Origin: Coleophoma eucalyptorum
Lineage: Eukaryota > Ascomycota > Leotiomycetes > Helotiales > Dermateaceae
Assembly: GCA_026120035.1 (NCBI GenBank)
Contig: JALRME010000026.1
Coordinates: forward strand, 1 to 64,000
Length of the DNA: 64,000 nucleotides
Reading direction: 5' to 3'
Below are positions 55,617-64,000 of this stretch, piece after piece (the stretch's first letter is position 1; every line of letters begins with the position of its first letter). The notes beneath the pieces are model-generated. The model saw only the letters and a program-made list of their open reading frames with translations. It was not told where the DNA came from and did no database searches. Both the position numbers and the translations under genes were made by a program.

Positions 55617-58287
55617 TGTAGCTCACCTTCAGAATTTCGGTTACCTGGTAATATTTGTAACTTAAAACTTTATGAGATCTTCTACCAACTGTGTTCATCT
55701 GAGTCTTCTTGGTTACAAAATTATATAGTCAATATTACTCCATGATCTCACACATTGCTTCATTATAATGGTTAAGAAGCCCGACAGACACATACCACAC
55801 ATCAACTGAGATACCTAATTCCGTTTAGCAGTACCGAAGCTGTAGAAAACCCCTTCTACAGAAGGTAGCCATCTCAGAATAAGCTTCAGAATCCCTTTTC
55901 TTGTTGCATTGGAAACCCCTTTAGTTTGCAAAGACATCATATTGCTCTCATTACCGTCCAGTTACAGGATAAATCACTTTCAAGGCCTCGGATTACAGAC
56001 GCAACATACGACAGATTGACACTCAACTAGATTATAGAAACCCGAAATATAATTCATAGAAGTTCAAAATCCTCCACGCCAGGAAAACAAGAAACTAGGA
56101 AGGCCAGGGTCTTGGATCTCGTCTTGGATCTCTCAACGATCTCACTATGGGGTAAGAGACGATAACTCAATGCGCAACCGTCGAAGCGGGATGAGTTCGA
56201 AGCAGCCGAGCATGAACGAGTCATTCCACAAGAGAATTCAAATAGGCACGTTCGAAGACAACGTGGTAGAAGTAGGAGCAGTTGAGAATAAAGAAACAGA
56301 AACGAGGGCTTCACGGATTGCCTCGCTGAATATCCTAATCGTCATCCGTCTGCCTATATGGAGGTAATCAAAATGCCGCGGTACTATCCACAATCAAATA
56401 TTCGGATGGCCACTGGAGAACCTCGAGGATATCAATATATGAATCCTGAACCATCTGCTTCTCAGCCAAGTGAATTGTGTGGTTATTGGGGTCGGATCAT
56501 GATCATCAAGGTGGATGAAGACCAAGTACTCTAATGCTGTTTCTCGGAATTTAGCAGATAATCACGTCTCGACCTCTCCTTTTCGCTTCTATTGTTGTGT
56601 TTTTCTTTATTTCGTTTCCTTTTACTTTCTTCCTCTTTGTTTGGTTTTCTAGCTCTAGCGTGTATTTACTGCGAGAATTCTTTGGCGGAAAAGATATGCT
56701 CTGGTGATTTACGCTTGCAATATTATAGGCTAGAAGCCTCATATTTGAGCAAGATTTTGCTCACGAGGTTTGGTTTTCAGTAGAAAGCGAAGGTCAACAT
56801 ACTACCATCCCTTTAGGTAGGTAATATTGTTACTTGATATTCGGAAACAAGGACAAAAACGGATCTGGGATATGACAGCATAAAGATATAAGTTTTCCGA
56901 CTTCCAATCACTCAGCTATTAATGAGGTATGGCAAATAAATACTCCTCTAACTCAAGCACGCCTTTCTTCTCCTGCTCGAACATGGTTGCGATTCATATC
57001 TACCATGATTCTTCTTCTTCGTCCTTTTCCCCCTCTCCCCTTAGCCTCCTGGCCAACCTTGCTCTTGGGACAAGATCTTCGAGGCAAAATCTCGCTTGCT
57101 AATTGAATAGCATATCAAACTCAGGCTTGCTAGCTATCTAGCTTCCCTGTAGTTCACCTTGTGAATAGTCTCTGTATACCGTGTTAGGTCTGGGCTCATT
57201 CCGAACTTGCTTCACGTTTGCATCCTTGCCCCGGGCAACGGCATGACTCTTGTGTCTGCTTCGTGGTATCCTTGGGCCTTTCCATTTGAGACGGCTTCTT
57301 GGCGCTGTAGACATAAGTTTGTGCTCTCTAAGCCAAGTGTGAGAGGAAAACTTCTTTGCAGCCTTCGTTTTATAAGACTCGAGGGTGGGCTTTTAGCATA
57401 ATGCCTGGCGATGCCACCGCTTATAGCTCGATGGATATACCATAGAGACTGCCGAGCTTTATTATTCACAAAGCCTTTAATTATTATTACCTTTCAACTG
57501 TACGGCTCACCAGGCATGGCTGTGTGTTATCACATAGGGGTGAACATAATCTAAGACATCTTCAGAAATGGCCTGGCTTCCTCACTGAGTATCTGTTTTT
57601 ATTAGTGCCTGTAGGTGTGTTGAAAGTTGACCCCTTATGGTCACAACGAGTAAATTCGCTATTAAGTGATGATTGGAGTATAACCAGTGAATATTCCTGT
57701 CTGGTGCTGCTACCAAATATCCAAGAGCGTGCTCAGGAGTCGTTGCGCTCACCATACCATGGTGCATAGCATGCATTACTAGAGAACCCTGCCTAGTGGG
57801 GGGGGGGGGGTTGGTCAACCGTGACAGGCGAGAAGACAGGACAGACAGGTGCTTGTTTATCCTCACAGTATTATTAAAACAAAAACAAAAATAAAGAATG
57901 TTGGAATTGACTAGTCATATGATATGGCTTGTTTGAACCCCAGGCGACAGTCAGGTACTTAAGGCAGGACTCTTCTAGTCTGTCACAACCAGGAGCTTTT
58001 CAACTTCAAAAAGTGTACTCCAAACTCCAAGTCTTTTTCGTACAACAAAGAAAACCCGTCGTATTAACGTTTAGCCGTGGCTTTAAAGCATTCTGACCTA
58101 ACTGTTAGATACTACTTCTTTAGGCTTCCAGTACTACTGTAAAATGAGGGTAGAAATAACGGAAGAACAAAAGTAGTTGCCAAAATAAGTTGATCTTTAC
58201 ACTTGATACATTTTCCACCAATACTAACACAGCCTTCAAAGAACCATCCCCGGGTGTTCCCATTGTAGATACAAGCACATATAAGGT
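55617..58287. other. Convergent 3' intergenic region, gene-free
   Basis: 2.7 kb between the ends of MET17 and the acyl-CoA synthetase. No gene is supported. It contains a 13-G homopolymer at 57798-57810 and ordinary AT-rich 3' regions. Confidence 0.45.
57798..57810. repeat. Poly-G run of 13
   Basis: A perfect G homopolymer, sensitive to sequencing length error and able to form G-rich structure. Confidence 0.9.
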
Positions 58288-60533
58288 TTACAATTTGGCC
58301 TTGACAGCCTTCTCTTCCGCAAGCGCCTCCTCATACATACGATCGAGATGTTCTCTGAATTTCTTGGCGGTCTGTGGCCTCTTGAGTTTCAACCTATATC
58401 CCGTTAGTTCAGCAAAGAAATGTCTCATGGTATGTGATGAGACCACTTACGTAGGTGTCAGAAGCTCATTGGCGATAGAGAATGGCTCAATATCAAGATG
58501 GCAAGCGCGAATTCGTTCCCAACCATTGAATTTGCTTTTCCTTCCGATCTTGTCCAATTCCTTAACCACAGCCTTGCGGACCCGGTCGTCCCTGCCAGCT
58601 GCTTTGATGGCCTCAACATCTGTTGGGTCAATCTTTTTTTTGAGGATATTACTGGCGAAAGGTGCAAAGTTGACGGGATCGACGCCGAATACAGCAACAA
58701 GGAAAGCTTGGGTAGAGTCACCGTGAACATACGCCGTGGTTAATAGGTTGCAGTTTGCGAGGTATACGTTCTCAATACGTTCGGGAGAGACGTATTCGCC
58801 CTGTGCAAGTTTAAGAACATTCTTAACTCGATCAACAATCTTAAAGCGACCGAGACTGTCCACTTCTGCGATATCACCGGTTCGGAACCAACCGTCCTGA
58901 TCGATGGCTTTTGCGGTTTCCTCTGGGTTTCGGAAGTACTCCCGGAAACGGGTATTGCCTCTCAAGAGAATCTCTCCCCTAGGATTAGGGCTGTCGGTCA
59001 CATTGTATTCCATAGATGGTACTGATTGAAGGCAGGCTTCCATCGTAACCGCTAGAGCTCCACAGTTTCCAGAAGAATAGTCATTCCTGAACTGTGCCAA
59101 GGACACGGCGTAGGTCTCGGTCAACCCATAACCTTGAATGAAATCGTTTCCAAACGCAGCCCGAAGGAACTGGTGGAGACTTGGGTCGATTGGTGCTGAA
59201 CCTGTGACCATACCACGAGCTCGTTGAAGACCGAAGGCACTTGTGATCTTGGGGGTATAGATCCTGTCATAGATAGCGTGTTTGTTGGTCGCTTGTCCTG
59301 GTGGAAGCTTCATTGCAGCAAGCTTGCCATTGATAACATGTCGACCGATCGCACCTTTCACTCCAGGGGCATCGACGGTGGCGGCCTTAAGAACAGATCC
59401 AAAGCGGTTGTATAAACGTGGAACTGAGTTGAAGCCTGTTGGGCGTAGCATTTTCAAATCGTCGACCAATCCAAGCATGTCACCATGGAAGTAACCAATG
59501 GCAGAGCCAACGAACAGAGATCCATGCTCAGCCACACGTTGGTAGATATGTGCAAGTGGAAGATAGGAGCATAGGACATCGTTAGGCGTAGTATCTGAAG
59601 TAACTCGTGCAGTAGATGCAGCAGCAACAGCATTGGCATGCGTGAGAACAACACCTTTGGGATTTCCTGTAGTTCCAGAAGTGTAGTTGATAGTGATAAT
59701 GTCTTCTGGTGAAGGTGGGTTCATGGAGATTGAGGGTGCTGCTGCTCCGATCGCCTCAACTTCTGCAATGCTATAGATGGAGATGCCAGCATCGGCAGCC
59801 AAAGCATTCAAAATCTCCTTCTTCGAATTTCCTGGTACTTCACCGGCCTCCAGTTCATCCAAGCAGATTATCATTTTCAGAGTTGGAAGTCGTGAGGCAG
59901 CGGCGAGCTTCAAGAGAGTGGGGACATGTGGGAGTGAGGTGACCACGCAGGGCAGTGTGGCATGGTTAATGATGTACTCGGTGGTTTCTGGACCGAGAGT
60001 ATCGTAGATGGAGACAGTGAAGAGGGATTGAGACATACATCCCAGATCTAGAGTCAAGGTTAAGTCCAGCCCAGCAAAGACAAAGTTTCACATGCTTCGA
60101 ACCTACCAGTAATCTGCCATTCAGGACGGTTCTGGCACCACAAGCCCACACCATACTTGCTACCTGTGAAACCAACCTTCTTGTGAAGCTCTACAATTCC
60201 TACCCCAAAGTTTCGCCGTCGCTCAGCGGTCTCCTTGTAAGTTATCCACTCGTACTTTCCGAAAGTCTTTGTAACTGGATCCCATGGTCTGCTCCCTAAG
60301 CACCGGGCGTTTGGTCTGCTCTTCGCGGAGTTCTCGAACATATCATGGGCAGTCAGAGCAGCAGGGTCAACAGTCTGCAGAAGGGGACTGTCGACAAATC
60401 GCCAATGTCTATAAACGGCACTGCGGCCTTCGCGTTCGCTACCCGGAATGGGAAGAGAATGAGGAGCGCCTGGAGGAGGCGGGATTCTCAAACTTTGCAC
60501 ATAGGCTTGCGGGTCTTCAATGACGGGAGCCAT
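58288..60533 (-). CDS. Long-chain acyl-CoA synthetase with peroxisomal signal
   Basis: Three exons (60533-60107, 60047-58451, 58393-58288) give 709 residues. It activates fatty acids to acyl-CoA using ATP. Motifs: YTSGTTGNPKG at about 265 (AMP-binding loop), YGLTET at about 450, and the fatty-acyl-CoA-synthetase signature DGWFRTGDIAEVD...IVDRVKNVLKLAQGEYVSPERIE at about 520-560. The protein ends ...AVKAKL*, and the terminal AKL is a type-1 peroxisomal targeting signal, so beta-oxidation in peroxisomes (a Faa2-like role) is the likely function. The start at 60533 has a strong ACCATGG context. An ATG at 60572 would add 13 residues in a weak context. Its 5' side faces the H+-ATPase 3' end; both are on the minus strand. 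Confidence 0.92.
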
Positions 60534-61493
60534 GGTGTTCGTGATGGAAGCTACGAGTGAAGCTGTGGGCATCAAGTATTAGAAAGTGCAGACTTGATAA
60601 AGCGTGAAACGAGTTCGCAAACCCACCTAGGAATGGTTTAAGAGTGTCTTGCTCTCAATCGAAGAACAGATGCTGTGCACAGGCTGATGAGTGCGAGAAC
60701 GAGAATTGAAGCTGCGGTTAGAAGAAGCAGTGGATGTGCAGCATGAAGTTAAACTCAGAACAGAGGAGGAAGCAGAAGAGGAAGCGGAGTGTCAGGTGGG
60801 TAAGGACAGGATGAGTACAGCTAGCTCGAGTAATGAGTGAAATGGGTGAGATGGAAACAACGAGCCGAGGTTCGCTTTCCAGAACTGCTAGGATCTCGGG
60901 ACGCTTATCAAAATCTTAACGATCTTTCCGAGAGATGCTAGAAAGGGGCATCTAGAAACAATTGCCTTTGATCTTGGAATATTAATTCTTGAGAAGAAAA
61001 GACATCTCATCCCGAATTTCATTCTTCTGTACCCAACACCGCAGCATTGCGAGTTGGTCCGATGCAGCTCGGATGGCTCTCGCAGCTCATCGGCGCTTCA
61101 CATGCCAAACAAGAACACTGTCCTCGCTAGCTTGTTTACAACTCTAGTGAGGGTTACAAGTCACAAGTCATGTCACCTGAACGACAGAATTCAAGAAACA
61201 ATTGGATTGCAGGGCTATATACCTAGCCAATACTGATAGTATCCACCATGACATGCAACACCTCAATCTTATCTACTTGATAGTCACCTTGGGAAACAGT
61301 CTGAAGTCTAAGAACAATTCTGAATTAAAGCCCACGTCAGGCGCGAGCTAACCCATACGTAAGTATGCATATGGTGGACCAGGCCCTTTGACAATGAATT
61401 AGTGTAGCAAGAAGCTCCAATCCTAGACTGGCACCTCGAAAAAGTGGAGGTTTTGGTACGGGAGGAATTAGCCAAGATGGAGACCGTGAGCCT
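60534..61493. other. Intergenic region between the ATPase and acyl-CoA synthetase genes
   Basis: Nearly 1 kb holding the promoter of the synthetase and the 3' UTR of the ATPase. No other gene is seen. Confidence 0.4.
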
Positions 61494-64000
61494 CTAGGCA
61501 GACTTTTCGTGTTGGGTGGAAACACGGTTGAGGGAAACGACTTATGAATGATTAGCATAAGAGCACAGGTTTAAGGATCGTTAATACCTACCAAAATCCT
61601 CAAGAGATCGCTGCTTTTGATCCTTCTTTGGTGACTTCCCATGCATAATGTTGTCAAAGCCAGCACTGTCCTGAAGGAGGTAGTAAAGTCCACCCATGAT
61701 GCAAAAGATGCCGAATGAGAAGATCCATACTCGGACAACAGCTACAATGGAAGTTTGTCCACCAACGAACCAACCGAAGAGGGTAAAGAACGTTGCAATA
61801 ATATCGACGACCAAGATCGCCCCCGTCAATTGCCATGAAGGAAGCGATGACCAGAATGGACCATTGGCACGAGTAATGAAAATCAGCCAATTCTCAGTCA
61901 ACGAGATCTCTAAGAAGATAACGGGGTCTAGAACACCAAAGTTCTGAACGATACCGCCATTTTCTCCACGGGCAATCATCGTAGTAAGAGTAATCCAGGT
62001 ACCGGCGGCAAGAACAATTCCAAGTAAGACCGACATACCCCAAAGTTTTGGAAGATTCCACTTAACAGGCGTTTTGGAGTAAGGAGCATTGTCATACGCA
62101 ATTGCCAGGGTAGCGACATCAGCAAAGATCGCAATAAATACAACCAATTCAATGTTGAGGGAGCGGTTGAGAATGGCGATCCAAAGGCCGAGGAAGATCT
62201 CTAGGTGAATAGATAAGGCAATACGATAGACAACGTAGGCATACATACGGTGGAAAATTTGCCGAGAAGTCTTCAAGGCATCAATGATAGCGCCGAGACC
62301 AGGAGCCAGGAATACAATATCAGCGGCAGAACGTGCGGCGTCCGAAGCTCCCTCAACGGCAATTCCAGTATCAGCCTTCTTCAAGGACGGAGCATCATTA
62401 ACACCATCGCCTGTCATGGCAACCAGGTATCCTCGCTGTTGAAGGATCTCGACGACATTGTACTTATGTTGTGGGAAGACCTCTGCAAACCCATCTGCAG
62501 CCTCAACGAAATCATAGACCTCCGAGCCAGGCATATTACCACCTCCACCAAGACCAAGTCGCTCAGCATTGTAGACGTTAGTTCCAAGTCCCAGCTGGCG
62601 AGACGTCTCACGTGCAATGCCAACAGCATCACCAGTAAGCATCTTGATCGAAAGGCCGAGTGTTTTTGCTTCGTTAATGGTACGAGCAGTATCATGTCGA
62701 GGTGGATCAGAGCAAGGCATAATACCAAGAATCTCCCAAGCGCCCATGCCACGCTTACGTGCAACACCAAGAGAGCGGAATCCACGGGTGGCAAATTCCG
62801 CAACTTTATTCTTGTATGCCTGGTCAATATCCTCCGGTATTGGATGATCCTCTTCGACAGTTTTCAGAACGAAAAGCGGTGCACCTTTGACGCAAACGAT
62901 ACGCTCGCCTTGGGGTGATTCGACAATGGCCTGGACCTTCTTGGAAACGGGATCGAATGGATAGAACTCGATGACCTTGTACTTAGAGAGAACTGACTTG
63001 GCACGTGGGTAGAATCTGAGTGACTTCAAGAATGCCTTATCAATAGCATCGATGCCCTTCTTTTTGCGGGACGCCGCAAGGCAGGCTGTCAACATAAGAT
63101 CATCAGGCTCAACCCCCGGAACCGTGAATGGCTCGGCAAGAGAGAGCTTGTTCTTTGTCAAGGTACCAGTCTTGTCAGAGCACAGGATTTCGACACCAGC
63201 TAGAGACTCGATAGCAGAGAGCTTTTGCACGATTGCCTGCTTCTTGGCGAGGTAGGCAGCGCCAACAGCCATGGTTGTGGTGACGACGGCAGGGAGACCA
63301 ACAGGGACGCCAATGATAGTGATTGCCAAGGTATATTCGAGAATCTTCACGATTGGGTTGGATCGATAGAAGGAAGAGATCCAGACAACCAAGTTGGTGA
63401 AGATGACCAAGACAAGAAGAACCGTACCGATGCCATTGAGGACCTCCGTAAAGTGACCTGTTGCTGCTGAAGCTTGGTTGACAAGAGCTGCAGCACGACC
63501 AACGAAGGTGTTGTCGCCTGTGGCAGTAATGACCACGAAAGCCTCACCTCGCTTGACACCAGAAGAAGCATAGCATGTATCACCTCTGTGCTTGTCGACG
63601 GCAAGAGATTCTCCGGTGATTGCAGATTGATCAACTTGTAAGAAAGCGTCTTCAGTGACAATTCGGCCATCTGCAGGAATGATAGTGCCCTATAGAAAAT
63701 TTACGTCAGGGCTCGATGAGATACCGGTTTAGGAATCACTTACTTCTTCAATTTGAAGAATGTCGCCAGGAACAACATCAGGGGCCTCAATTTCAACGAG
63801 GTTACCATTACGAAGAACAACAGCTTTCAAAGCGAGTGTCTTCTTGAGCTCGTCGACAATGGAGCCGGCCTGGAACTCCTGGATGAAGCCAACAGTCGCG
63901 TTGAGCAGGAGAAGAGCACAGATGACACCGAAATCTACCCAGTCTTGGAGACCAGCTGCCAGAATAGCCGCAGCCTAGAAAATCTAGTCAGCGTTTGAAA
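61494..64000 (-). CDS. PMA1: Plasma-membrane H+-ATPase, 3' part (5' end outside window)
   Basis: P-type IIIA proton pump that energises the fungal plasma membrane. Three exons are inside the window: 63974-63744, 63689-61592 and 61540-61494; the intron at 63975 runs off the edge. Visible: [36 protein letters not shown] (actuator TGES), GVPVGLP in the membrane, the phosphorylation site [49 protein letters not shown] and the remaining membrane helices. The short last exon supplies the regulatory tail [18 protein letters not shown], which contains the conserved Ser-Thr phosphosites seen in yeast (RVSTQHEK). Without that exon the frame would end wrongly as EDFGRY. Nothing suggests a lesion. Confidence 0.95.

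Overview
The window is nuclear DNA of a filamentous ascomycete (Pezizomycotina). Reasons: short 46-75 nt introns with GT-AG and branch-point signals, Zn2Cys6 and C2H2/Zn2Cys6 regulators, a Pma1-type proton ATPase, and AT-rich transposon blocks whose relics carry C-to-T type stop codons typical of repeat-induced point mutation (RIP). A leotiomycete is my guess, but the sequence alone does not settle it.

Layout. 1-6.8 kb is a RIP-degraded, AT-rich block: TA-flanked inverted-repeat elements without genes, an LTR retroelement relic, the C-terminal half of a GH18 chitinase pseudogene, a Ser/Thr-rich relic and a cysteine-rich secreted-protein relic. 7-17 kb is an accessory zone: an intact Zn2Cys6 regulator, an intact epoxide hydrolase, a second Zn2Cys6 gene destroyed by a stop codon and an LTR, a transposon relic stretch, and a DNA glycosylase. 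17-22.6 kb holds a bimodular C2H2/Zn2Cys6 regulator with a 1-nt frameshift, DNA polymerase eta, and a zinc alcohol dehydrogenase cut off by an element. 22.6-28.3 kb is a second AT-rich block with nested elements and solo LTRs that date one another.

From 28.4 kb to the end the window is conserved housekeeping DNA: TAD3 (tRNA A-to-I editing), a Puf4-type RNA-binding protein, RNA polymerase III subunit RPC2, a WW/glycine-rich protein, a Rab4-like GTPase, a CTL-family transporter, EMC7, a MARVEL membrane protein, O-acetylhomoserine sulfhydrylase, a peroxisomal long-chain acyl-CoA synthetase (C-terminal AKL) and the 3' part of the plasma-membrane H+-ATPase, whose 5' end lies beyond position 64000. 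Gene models were assembled by hand from open frames and splice signals. For TF, EH, TAD3, PUF4, RPC2, WW, EMC7, MARVEL, MET17 and LACS the summed exon lengths are exact multiples of three.

The genes do not form one pathway, and I see no biosynthetic cluster. The most interesting signals are the TA-flanked element family with GGCTGCGCAC termini and its nested history, three LTR copies sitting exactly at gene breakpoints without target-site duplications, two GC-AG introns in neighbouring accessory genes, and a possible in-frame 99-nt retained intron in the Rab gene.
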